The notes beneath the pieces are model-generated. The model searched no databases. It saw only the letters and a program-made list of their open reading frames with translations, and was not told the origin of the DNA. The translations under genes and the position numbers were made by a program. Shown piece by piece: positions 1-6,433 of a stretch of 16,259 bases of DNA. The stretch covers positions 3,891 through 20,149 of the forward strand of contig QHRS01000085.1 of the NCBI GenBank assembly GCA_003221435.1. Direction: 5' to 3'. Every line of letters begins with the position of its first letter. Position 1 is the first letter of the stretch. This stretch comes from Candidatus Rokuibacteriota bacterium. GTDB taxonomy: Bacteria > Methylomirabilota > Methylomirabilia > Rokubacteriales > CSP1-6.

Positions 1-1
1 C

Positions 2-364
2 AAGGCGATGGGCGCCGCCCCCGTGATCGTCGTCGACCAGCTCCCGGGACGGCTCGATCTCGCGCGCGCCTTCGGCGCCGACCACGCGATCAACCTGAAG
101 GACATCCCCGATCGAAAGGAGCGGATCAACCTCGTCCGCAAGCTCACCGACGGCGCCGGCGCCCACGTCGCGTGTGACTTCGTCGGGTTGCCCGCGGTCA
201 TCCCGCAGGCGCTCGACTTTCTCGTACGGTATCGGGGCCAGTTCCCCTTCGATCGGCTGATCTCGCACAAGTTCCCGCTCGAGAAAATCGACGACGCGTT
301 CCGCGCCTCGGAGTGGCACAACCGCGAGTCGACGAGCATCACGCGCGCCGCGCTGACGCCGTGA
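2..364 (+). CDS. zinc-type (MDR) alcohol dehydrogenase, C-terminal fragment with apparent internal deletion
   Basis: The reading frame is already open at the window edge, so only the 3' end of the gene is seen. The first part matches the end of an NAD(P)-binding Rossmann fold of medium-chain dehydrogenases: an acidic residue after a hydrophobic strand (VIVVDQ), then LARAFGADHAIN, then a GAGAHVACDFVG segment. The last part (RLISHKFPLEKIDDAF) is the usual C-terminal helix region. Between them, the roughly 50-60 residues normally present (the GGR-containing strand, the hydrophobic glycine strand and the following helix) are missing: the VIPQALDFL stretch at about 197-217 joins the two halves directly. 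The frame is kept and the stop is normal. It may be a pseudogene, a non-functional in-frame deletion, or an assembly collapse. The substrate cannot be told. The catalytic zinc half lies outside the window. Confidence 0.75.
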   Translation, partial: KAMGAAPVIVVDQLPGRLDLARAFGADHAINLKDIPDRKERINLVRKLTDGAGAHVACDFVGLPAVIPQALDFLVRYRGQFPFDRLISHKFPLEKIDDAFRASEWHNRESTSITRAALTP

Positions 365-373
365 CCGAGTGTT

Positions 374-388
374 CCTGGGCCGCCCAGG
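374..388 (+). terminator. short hairpin after the dehydrogenase stop, weak terminator candidate
   Basis: CCTGGGC and GCCCAGG are perfect 7-base arms around a single base, ten bases after the dehydrogenase stop. The loop would open to about five bases in RNA. The nearest T run (TTTT) is some 15 bases further on, so this is not a textbook intrinsic terminator. Position between two unrelated genes is the main support. Confidence 0.25.
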
Positions 389-429
389 CTCAGGAGCGTA
401 TCCGCTTTTGCACTCTAGCGGGCGCCGCG

Positions 430-446
430 CGAGCGTGACACGCTCG
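430..446. repeat. 7-bp inverted repeat just upstream of comEA
   Basis: CGAGCGT and ACGCTCG are perfect arms around a GAC loop, ending four bases before the GTG start of comEA. It could be a small operator or an RNA hairpin sequestering the start, which otherwise lacks a Shine-Dalgarno sequence. The pattern is seen; any role is a guess. Confidence 0.25.
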
Positions 447-450
447 GGAT

Positions 451-987
451 GTGAGCCCGTATTCGCGCCCTCAGCTCTGGGTCCTCCTTGCGATCACGGC
501 GCTCGGCGGCCTCGGCATCGCCGCCGGCGCGTGGCGACGGGCTCACCCCGAGATCGCGGAGCGGATCGAACAGTTCGACGGCGAGGCACCGATGGAGGCG
601 AGCGCCCAGACCGACCGCGCGTCGGCGGCCCCCGATCGATCACGGCGCGCCAGCGCCCCGGCAGGGGGCACCCCGCGCCCGCCGTCCCCTCGATCACCTC
701 GTGTTGACCGCGCCGCAGATACGCGGCCTCACGCGCTCCCCTCGAGGTCCCCGGATGTCAGCCGACCAGGCAAGCGCAGGGCGAGCGAGGGGCCGCTCGA
801 CCTGAACCACGCGACGATCCAGGACCTGATGCGATTGCCGGGAGTCGGTCCCGGGCTGGCTCAGCGCATCCTCGACACGAGGGAACGGGCGGGGCACTTC
901 GCGTCGGTGGACGACCTCAGGGCCGTGCCCGGTGTTGGCGCCGGCAAGTTCGCCCGTCTCCGCGATCTGGTGACCGTCTCCAAGTAG
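451..987 (+). CDS. comEA: ComEA-type helix-hairpin-helix DNA-binding protein
   Basis: A 178-residue protein with one N-terminal membrane segment (about residues 9-28, WVLLAITALGGLGIAAGAW), a long Arg/Pro/Ser-rich low-complexity linker (about 45-112) and a C-terminal double helix-hairpin-helix. The two hairpins are LPGVGPGLA from residue 129 and VPGVGAGK from residue 159, preceded by the family's LDLNHA signature. ComEA proteins are membrane-anchored DNA receptors that hand incoming DNA to the ComEC channel, and the gene directly downstream is comEC, two bases away, which strongly supports the call. The GTG start is chosen because it puts the membrane segment at the N-terminus; no clear ribosome-binding site precedes it. 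The linker is compositionally biased but in frame. A generic HhH-anchored protein is the only alternative. Confidence 0.85.
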   Translation: MSPYSRPQLWVLLAITALGGLGIAAGAWRRAHPEIAERIEQFDGEAPMEASAQTDRASAAPDRSRRASAPAGGTPRPPSPRSPRVDRAADTRPHALPSRSPDVSRPGKRRASEGPLDLNHATIQDLMRLPGVGPGLAQRILDTRERAGHFASVDDLRAVPGVGAGKFARLRDLVTVSK

Positions 988-989
988 TC

Positions 990-3353
990 GTGCGCTGGCG
1001 CGCGACGCCGCTCGCTCCCCTCGCCGTCGCTTTCGCGTCCGGCGTCGGGGCGGCTGCCTGGCTGCCGAGCTCCGCTATCGCCTGGACCGTCTGGGGCGCG
1101 GCGCTCGCGCTCGCGACTGTGCTCCTGCTCCGAGGATTCGAGCCCGCGGCCAGGATCGGGATGCTTGCGGCGGTGGTCGGCCTCGGGGCTCTGCGCGCCA
1201 CGGCCCTGCCTCTGGCGCCGAGTGACCTTGCGGCCCTTCCTGTCCCTGCGGTCGTCCGCCTCGAGGGGCGGCTGGCCGCCGAGCCGATCCGCCCGGAGGC
1301 CGACCGCACGCGTATTCTCCTCGACGCCGACACGCTGATCGACAACGGCACACGGCGCGCGGTGACGGGACGGGTACAGCTCGGGCTCTATGGTGAACCT
1401 CCGCCGTTGACGGAGGGGCAGCGCGTGCTCGGCGACTTCCGGATCGCGCGCCCGCGGACCTTCCGGAACCCGGGCGGGTTCGACTATGCGGCCCATCTTG
1501 CGCGCCAGAATATCTTTCTCGTCGGTAGCGGCCGCGGCGAGCGCGTGAGCGCGCTCGCCGCCGCTGTTCCCCCCTGGAACGTCGCGGTCAGACGGTGGGC
1601 GAACGACGGGATCCGTGGCGCGCTCCCGCCCGTGTCCGCCGCGCTCCTGGCGGGGCTCTTGTTCGGTGAGCGTGTGGGGCTCCCGCCCGCGATCGACGAC
1701 GCGTTCCGGCGCGCCGGCGTCTACCACATCCTCGCCGTGTCCGGGTTCAACGTGGCGTTGCTCGCCGGGGGCGTGTTCGCCGCACTTGCGCTCCTGCGCG
1801 TGCCGCGGCGGGCGGTCGCGGCGATCGCGATCCCGCTGGTGGCCGGCTTTGCGCTGGTCGTCGGCGCCGAAGCCTCGGTCCTCCGCGCCGCCGTCATGGC
1901 GATCCTGCTCCTCACGGCCATCGCGCTCGACCGGGAGCCGAGCCTGCTGAACAGCCTTGCGCTCGCCGCGATCGTGATCCTGGCCGTGCGGCCCGGCGAC
2001 CTGGCAGAGCCCGGCTTTCAGCTCTCGTTCGGCGCTACCCTCGGCATCCTCCTGCTGGCCCGCGGTATTCGCGCGAGCCTCGTCGATCGGCGCTGGCCGC
2101 GCTGGCTCGCGGACGCCGTCGCGGTGAGCGCGAGCGCGCAGCTCATCGTGACGCCGATCATGCTCCACCACTTCAACCAGCTCTCGCTGATCGGCGTGCT
2201 CGCCAACCTCGTCGTCGTGCCGCTCGCCGGGCTCGCCACGCTGATCGGGATGCTCGCGGTGCTGGCCGCGGGTGTCAGCGGCCTGATCAGCGGAGCGCTG
2301 TTCGACGGCCTCTGGCCGGTGCTGGTGGCGCTCAGGGCTTCCGTCTACGTGGCTGCGCGCGTGCCCTTCGCCATGCTCCACCTGCCTGCGCCGCACTGGA
2401 CGGCGACCGTCGCGTTCTACGCCGGGCTCGGAGCGCTGCTGGCGGCGGGAACCTGCGTCACGCAACAGGAGACCTCCGGCGACGCCCCCGAGCGCGCCAG
2501 CCGGAACGCCGGGTGGACGCGGACGGCCGCCGCGCTCTTGATCTCCGGCGCGGCGATGGCCGAGATGTGGCCCGTCGTGCGGCCCGCGGATGGACGCCTC
2601 CGCGTCGCGTTTCTCGACGTCGGACAGGGCGACGCGATCGTGATCGAGCTGCCCGACGGGCGCGCGGCGCTCGTCGACGCCGGAAGCGGCGGTCCGATGC
2701 GGTTTGATATCGGCGCGCGCGTGATCGCTCCGTACCTGTGGAACCGAGGGGTGCGGCGGCTGGCGGTGGTCGTGGTGACCCACGACGACCTCGACCACGC
2801 CGGCGGGATCCCCTCGATCCTCCGCCTTTTCTCCACGGATGAAGTCTGGACGGACGATCGCGTCGGCGCGGGCGTCACGCGCCTGCTCGGCGGCGTCGGC
2901 GTCAGCGCGCTGAATCCACCCGCGCCGCGGCTCGCCGGGTCGCGCCGAGGCGCCGCGGCCGACCGCAACAACAACAGCATCGTGCTCAGGCTCGACTACG
3001 GCCTCGCGTCGGTGCTGCTGACCGCGGACATCGAGGACGAAGCCGAGCGCCACCTCGTCGCTGCGCATGCTCCACTGCGCGCGCGTGTGCTGAAGGTGGC
3101 CCACCACGGTGGGCGATCGTCAACGGGGAACGCGTTCCTCGGGTCAGTCAGGCCCGCATTCGCCGTCATCTCGGTCGGCGCCCGCAACCCCTTCGGTCAC
3201 CCCGCGTTCGAGACCCTCGAGCGCCTCAGGAACGCGGGCGCCAGGATCTATCGCACGGACGAGCACGGCGCGGTCATTCTCGAGACAGACGGGCGCCACC
3301 TGGCAGTTACGACGTGGGCCGACCGGAAGACCGAGCGCTACCGGCTGCGTTAA
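990..3353 (+). CDS. comEC: ComEC/Rec2 DNA internalisation channel protein
   Basis: A 787-residue polytopic membrane protein with the full three-part ComEC architecture. An N-terminal DUF4131-like OB region (about residues 90-180) follows two hydrophobic segments. The central Competence domain includes LLAGLLFGERVGLP near residue 220 and HILAVSGFN at 246-254, followed by multiple hydrophobic helices to about 510. The C-terminal metallo-beta-lactamase-like domain carries FLDVGQGD at 541-548, THDDLDHAGG at 597-606 and AHHGG at 704-708. ComEC forms the inner-membrane pore for single-stranded DNA uptake; the C-terminal domain is proposed to degrade the non-transported strand. The usual SGLH of the Competence domain reads SGFN here. 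The metal-site residues of the C-terminal domain (H598, D602, H603, H705) look intact, so this should be a working long-form ComEC. The GTG start lies two bases after comEA, implying one operon. Confidence 0.93.
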   Translation: MRWRATPLAPLAVAFASGVGAAAWLPSSAIAWTVWGAALALATVLLLRGFEPAARIGMLAAVVGLGALRATALPLAPSDLAALPVPAVVRLEGRLAAEPIRPEADRTRILLDADTLIDNGTRRAVTGRVQLGLYGEPPPLTEGQRVLGDFRIARPRTFRNPGGFDYAAHLARQNIFLVGSGRGERVSALAAAVPPWNVAVRRWANDGIRGALPPVSAALLAGLLFGERVGLPPAIDDAFRRAGVYHILAVSGFNVALLAGGVFAALALLRVPRRAVAAIAIPLVAGFALVVGAEASVLRAAVMAILLLTAIALDREPSLLNSLALAAIVILAVRPGDLAEPGFQLSFGATLGILLLARGIRASLVDRRWPRWLADAVAVSASAQLIVTPIMLHHFNQLSLIGVLANLVVVPLAGLATLIGMLAVLAAGVSGLISGALFDGLWPVLVALRASVYVAARVPFAMLHLPAPHWTATVAFYAGLGALLAAGTCVTQQETSGDAPERASRNAGWTRTAAALLISGAAMAEMWPVVRPADGRLRVAFLDVGQGDAIVIELPDGRAALVDAGSGGPMRFDIGARVIAPYLWNRGVRRLAVVVVTHDDLDHAGGIPSILRLFSTDEVWTDDRVGAGVTRLLGGVGVSALNPPAPRLAGSRRGAAADRNNNSIVLRLDYGLASVLLTADIEDEAERHLVAAHAPLRARVLKVAHHGGRSSTGNAFLGSVRPAFAVISVGARNPFGHPAFETLERLRNAGARIYRTDEHGAVILETDGRHLAVTTWADRKTERYRLR

Positions 3354-3504
3354 CCCCGTTCCAACGACTTCCGGATAACGCGAGTTTGGGCCACTGGTGC
3401 CGTCCCAAGTTGCGAGCCAGACGAGGCCCGAGGGAGGAGGCGACCGCCGCCTGTCGGAGGACCCGAGTTCGAGCGTCGGCCCAGTTTGGGGAGCCGAGCG
3501 GTTC

Positions 3505-3522
3505 GCGGGGCTGGGGCCCCGC
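3505..3522. terminator. GC-rich hairpin in the convergent spacer
   Basis: GCGGGGC and GCCCCGC form a perfect 7-base stem with a TGGG loop. No T tract follows on either strand. It may help end comEC transcription or simply be a compositional palindrome. Confidence 0.3.
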
Positions 3523-3576
3523 ACCGCGCAGGCGACCACTCGAACAAACGGCGCCATCGGTCCCCTGGGGGAGGCT

Positions 3577-3603
3577 CGGAGGGGGCCGCCGAGGCCCCCT
3601 CCG
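3577..3603. terminator. strong 11-bp stem hairpin, likely bidirectional terminator of comEC and rpoA
   Basis: The arms CGGAGGGGGCC and GGCCCCCTCCG are perfectly complementary over 11 bases around a 5-base loop. It lies 38 bases beyond the rpoA stop on the minus strand and between convergent genes, the expected place for a shared terminator. Neither flank has a U tract, so it would be a U-less hairpin terminator. A related core (GGGGGCC, five bases, GGCCCCC) recurs after the lipoprotein gene at 9045. Confidence 0.55.
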
Positions 3604-3641
3604 ACGGTCAACGAAGTATGGCGAAGTAAACTGGGACGGCG

Positions 3642-4640
3642 CTACCCGTCGAAGGAGCGCTCGAGCTGGGCGCGGAGCCTCTCAAGCTCCTCCGGGTCGA
3701 GCCGCATCCCGAGGCCGAGCCCCATCTCGCCCAGGATCGTCTTGATCTCGTTGAGCGACTTCTTGCCGAAGTTCTTCGTCTTCAGCAGGTCCACCTCGGT
3801 CTTCTGGACGAGATCGGCGATGGTGCGGATGTTGGCCGTCTTCAGACAGTTCGACGCGCGCACGGACAGCTCGAGCTCGTCGACGTTGCGGAAGAGGTTC
3901 TCGTTCAGCTCCGCCCGCGGCAGCGGCTCGCCCGGCTCGACTTCCTCCTCCGTTGGCGCGGTGGCGGGAGCGGTCGTCAAGAGGTTGAAATGATCCTCGA
4001 GGATGCGCGAGGCTTCCGCAACCGCCGTCGCCGGCGTCACGCTCCCGTTCGTCCACAGCTCGATCACCAGCCGTTCCTGCTCCTCCTGGCCCCGCAGTGG
4101 TTCCACCGTGAAGCTCACGCGCTTGATCGGGCAGAAGTCGGCGTCGAGCAGCAGCGCGTTGATCGGCAACGCCTCGGGCTCCCGCTTCTCGGCCGGCACG
4201 TACCCGCGCCCGCGCTCCACGCAGACCTCCATTTCGAGGGTGCCGTCCTTGTCGAGCGTCGCCAGCGGCTGGTCGGGCGTGAGGATCTCCACGTCGGCGT
4301 CGGGCTCGAAGTCGACGGCTTTCACCGACCCCAAGCCCTGCGCCTTGAGACGGAGGATCTTCGGCCGGTTCAGGTGGAGCGAGAACACCACCTTGCGCAG
4401 GTTCAGCATGATGTCGAGCGTGTCCTCCATCACGCCCGGCAGGTGAGAGAACTCGTGGAGGACGTTCTCGATCTTGACCCAGGTCGGCGCGGTCCCGTGG
4501 ATCGCGGATAGCAGCACCCGGCGATACGCGTTCCCTACGGTGAGGGCGAAGCCGGGCTCGAACGGTTCGAGGATGAGCTTGCCGTGATCGCGCTCCTGGA
4601 CGAGCCACTCGTGTCGGACGGGGAGCTGAAGCTCCAGCAT
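3642..4640 (-). CDS. rpoA: DNA-directed RNA polymerase subunit alpha
   Basis: A 332-residue alpha subunit of normal length. The N-terminal dimerisation/assembly domain (about 1-225) has EPFEPGFALTVGNAYRRVLLS at 25-45 with the conserved RR pair at 40-41, VLHEFSHLPGV at 60-70 and VERGRGYVPAEK at 141-152. A charged, proline-rich linker (about 222-242) leads to the C-terminal domain (about 245-315). There VRASNCLK at 260-267 keeps the Arg, Asn and Lys that contact UP-element DNA in E. coli alpha, followed by ADLVQKTEVDLLKTKNFGKKSLNEI. Both domains look functional. The start is supported by AAGGGGGT four bases upstream on the minus strand. Unusually, it stands alone between comEC and mltG rather than between rpsD and rplQ in a ribosomal operon. 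It may therefore be a relocated sole copy or a second alpha. Confidence 0.95.
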   Translation of the reverse strand: MLELQLPVRHEWLVQERDHGKLILEPFEPGFALTVGNAYRRVLLSAIHGTAPTWVKIENVLHEFSHLPGVMEDTLDIMLNLRKVVFSLHLNRPKILRLKAQGLGSVKAVDFEPDADVEILTPDQPLATLDKDGTLEMEVCVERGRGYVPAEKREPEALPINALLLDADFCPIKRVSFTVEPLRGQEEQERLVIELWTNGSVTPATAVAEASRILEDHFNLLTTAPATAPTEEEVEPGEPLPRAELNENLFRNVDELELSVRASNCLKTANIRTIADLVQKTEVDLLKTKNFGKKSLNEIKTILGEMGLGLGMRLDPEELERLRAQLERSFDG

Positions 4641-4661
4641 GCGGACCCCCTTGGAGGATTG

Positions 4662-4678
4662 CGGGGCTCGTCGCCCCG
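4662..4678 (-). promoter_or_regulatory. hairpin in the presumed 5' leader of rpoA
   Basis: CGGGGC and GCCCCG form a 6-base stem around a 5-base loop, 22 bases upstream of the rpoA ATG. If the TATACT at 4690-4685 (minus strand) is the -10 box, transcription would begin at about 4678 and this hairpin would be the very 5' end of the rpoA mRNA, where it could stabilise the transcript. The structure is seen; the role is inferred. Confidence 0.3.
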
Positions 4679-4684
4679 ACGGTC

Positions 4685-4692
4685 AGTATACA
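4685..4692. promoter_or_regulatory. symmetric -10-like core of the divergent rpoA/mltG promoter region
   Basis: The spacer between the divergent rpoA and mltG starts has one clearly AT-richer stretch, AGTATACACT at 4685-4694. On the minus strand it reads TATACT (five of six matches to TATAAT), on the plus strand TATACA (four of six), because GTATAC is palindromic. The best minus-strand -35 is TTCGTA, 16 bases upstream, which is weak; I see no plausible plus-strand -35. A shared bidirectional promoter is the simplest reading. Confidence 0.4.
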
Positions 4693-4713
4693 CTAGACAC
4701 ATATGGTACGAAC

Positions 4714-5718
4714 GTGGCCAAGCGAGCGCTAAGAGTCCTCGCCGCACTGCTCGTGGTCGCCGCCGGCGCGGCCGCGGTCGGCGCGTGGCAGGTGCTGGTG
4801 CCGGCGCCGACCGTCCTGGAGGGCAGCCGGCGCGTCGACATCCCCGCCAACGAAGGCCTGCTCGAGATCGCGCAGCGCCTCGAGGAGGCTCGGGTCATCC
4901 GCAACCGGATGGCATTCGTCGCGCTCGCCGCGCTGCGCGGCAATGCCCGGCACCTGAAGGCGGGCGAGTACGACATTCCCCCGGACGCGTCGGCGCTCAG
5001 GGTCCTCCAGCTCCTCGAGAGCGGGAGGGTCGTGCATCACCCGGTTCTGCTGCCCGAGGGCGGCTCGGTTTTCGAGCTGGCCCGCATCCTCGAGAGCGAA
5101 CGCCTCGCTGCCGCGGCCGACGTGATCCGGCTGGCCCACGACCGGGCGTTTCTGCGAACGCTCAACATCGAGGCGTCGAGCCTCGAGGGCTACCTCTTCC
5201 CGGACACGTACCTCTTCGTCCGCGGCCTGACGACCGAGGAGATCCTCGCGCGAATGGTCCAGCGCCTGCGCGCCAAGATCACTCCGGAGATGCTCGATCG
5301 TGCGCGGTTGCGTGGTCTCGACCTTCACGGGCTCTTGACGCTGGCGTCGATCGTCGAGCGCGAAGCGGTGGTCCGTGGCGAGATGCCGCTGATCGCCGCC
5401 GTGTTCTGGAACCGGCTGCGGCTCGACATGCCCCTGCAGGCGGACCCCACGGTGCAGTACGCCGTCGGCAAGGGCAGGCATGCGCTGAGCCGCGCCGATC
5501 TCCTCACCGACGACCCGTACAACACATACCGGCGCCCCGGCCTGCCGCCGGGCCCGATCGCGAGCCCCGGGCTCGCCGCGGTCGAGGCGACGCTCAGTCC
5601 TGCGCCGGTCAACTACCTCTACTTCGTCTCGATCGACGCCCGCCGGCACTTCTTCTCCTCGACGATCCAGCAGCACAACGCCGCCGTCGCCCGGTACCGG
5701 CTCGCACGAGTTCGGTGA
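4714..5718 (+). CDS. mltG: endolytic murein transglycosylase MltG
   Basis: A 334-residue protein with an N-terminal membrane anchor (about residues 6-25), then a LysM-like region and a YceG/MltG catalytic domain. Family motifs seen are LKAGEYDIP near 80, LEGYLFPDTY near 160, LASIVEREA with the catalytic glutamate at E215, DPTVQYA, and PYNTYRRPGLPPGPI followed by PGLAAVEA. MltG cleaves nascent glycan strands at the inner membrane and sets strand length. The GTG at 4714 is chosen because it places the anchor at the N-terminus. An upstream in-frame ATG at 4639 would add 25 residues and overlap the rpoA start, making it unlikely. No Shine-Dalgarno is visible. The gene is divergent from rpoA and is followed after 22 bases by the acyltransferase gene. 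Confidence 0.93.
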   Translation: MAKRALRVLAALLVVAAGAAAVGAWQVLVPAPTVLEGSRRVDIPANEGLLEIAQRLEEARVIRNRMAFVALAALRGNARHLKAGEYDIPPDASALRVLQLLESGRVVHHPVLLPEGGSVFELARILESERLAAAADVIRLAHDRAFLRTLNIEASSLEGYLFPDTYLFVRGLTTEEILARMVQRLRAKITPEMLDRARLRGLDLHGLLTLASIVEREAVVRGEMPLIAAVFWNRLRLDMPLQADPTVQYAVGKGRHALSRADLLTDDPYNTYRRPGLPPGPIASPGLAAVEATLSPAPVNYLYFVSIDARRHFFSSTIQQHNAAVARYRLARVR

Positions 5719-5721
5719 CCG

Positions 5722-5730
5722 TGCTATAAC
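5722..5730 (+). promoter_or_regulatory. extended -10 promoter candidate before the acyltransferase gene
   Basis: TGCTATAAC fits the extended -10 pattern TGnTATAAT with one mismatch and stands out in GC-rich surroundings. No -35 match is seen at the proper distance. The predicted start of transcription (about 5737) is only some four bases before the ATG at 5741, so the message would be essentially leaderless. It would give the plsC-argH pair its own transcript. Confidence 0.35.
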
Positions 5731-5740
5731 GTCTGCCGAG

Positions 5741-6433
5741 ATGGGGCTTCTTCGCGAGGCGAAGCTCGGCGCGCCGACGCCGCCAGCCGGGCGTGCTGTT
5801 GCGCAGGACCACGAAGAGTTCCCGCCCCTCTACGGTCCACTCCGGACGGGGACGCGCCGGCTGCTGGACGCGCTCTTCGACCTGGAGGTCTCCGGCCTCG
5901 AGCTGCTGCCTCCGAGCGGTCCGTACGTCGTCGCGGCGAACCACCACAACTACCTGGACGGCGTGGTGCTCTGTGCCGCGCTGCCGCGTCGGATTTCGTT
6001 CCTGGTCATGCCCCGCGTGTATTACGCGACGCGGCTTCACCCACCGTTCCATCGTTGGGCCGGCCACATTCCCCTCAACATGGAGCGCCCCGATCCGGGC
6101 GCGATCCGGCGCGCGCTCGGGCTGCTCGAGCGCGGCGGCGTCGTCGGGATCTTCCCCGAGGGGCCGTTCAGTGTCCGCGGGCACCTGGAACGCGGCCAGC
6201 CGGGCGTGGCGCTGCTCGCGCTGCGCTCGGGCGCTCCCGTGGTGCCGATCGGCATCCGCGGCACCTACGAGGCCCTCGTGGGGCGGCGGTTGTACGTGCC
6301 GCGGCGCCATCCCCTCCGCGTTTGCATCGGCGCGCCGCGCACATTCTCGTCCGCGCGACGGCGCGGGGACCGGGTCCTGCGCGAAGAGGTGACGCGGCGG
6401 ATCATGGCGGACATCGCTTCGCTGCTGTCTTGA
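5741..6433 (+). CDS. plsC: PlsC-family 1-acyl-sn-glycerol-3-phosphate acyltransferase
   Basis: A 230-residue glycerolipid acyltransferase. The catalytic HX4D box is NHHNYLD with H68 and D73; the phosphate-binding FPEG block is at residues 138-141, followed by RGHLERGQPGVALLALRSGAPVVPIGIRG, the usual end of the domain. PlsC enzymes transfer an acyl chain from acyl-ACP or acyl-CoA to lysophosphatidate at the inner membrane. With no clear N-terminal membrane helix and a short length, it belongs to the compact class. Paralogues acting on other lysolipids look the same at this level, so the exact acceptor is not certain. The ATG start lacks a good Shine-Dalgarno but follows an extended -10-like box. 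The stop overlaps the argH start (TTGA), implying coupled translation. Confidence 0.85.
   Translation: MGLLREAKLGAPTPPAGRAVAQDHEEFPPLYGPLRTGTRRLLDALFDLEVSGLELLPPSGPYVVAANHHNYLDGVVLCAALPRRISFLVMPRVYYATRLHPPFHRWAGHIPLNMERPDPGAIRRALGLLERGGVVGIFPEGPFSVRGHLERGQPGVALLALRSGAPVVPIGIRGTYEALVGRRLYVPRRHPLRVCIGAPRTFSSARRRGDRVLREEVTRRIMADIASLLS

Larger units (their letters stand above)
3354..3641. other. gene-free convergent spacer between comEC and rpoA
   Basis: This 288-base stretch lies between the stops of comEC (plus) and rpoA (minus). It contains two strong GC hairpins, listed separately, and the octamer AGTTTGGG twice (near 3383 and 3483). Open frames crossing it on either strand are Arg/Pro/Gly-rich and resemble no protein I recognise, so I call no gene. 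A GAGTTCGAG string near 3464 recalls a tRNA T-loop, but no cloverleaf can be drawn around it. Confidence 0.6.

Noticed and set aside
861..3107. 748-codon open frame on the minus strand opposite comEC
   Set aside because: It is Arg/His/Glu/Gln-rich with no fold-like pattern, and the opposite strand encodes a full ComEC with conserved motifs. Long antisense frames are expected at this GC content.
3440..3500. tRNA-like T-arm (GAGTTCGAG) in the convergent spacer
   Set aside because: The stem around it does not pair in the 5-bp/7-nt form, and no acceptor, D or anticodon arm can be placed.
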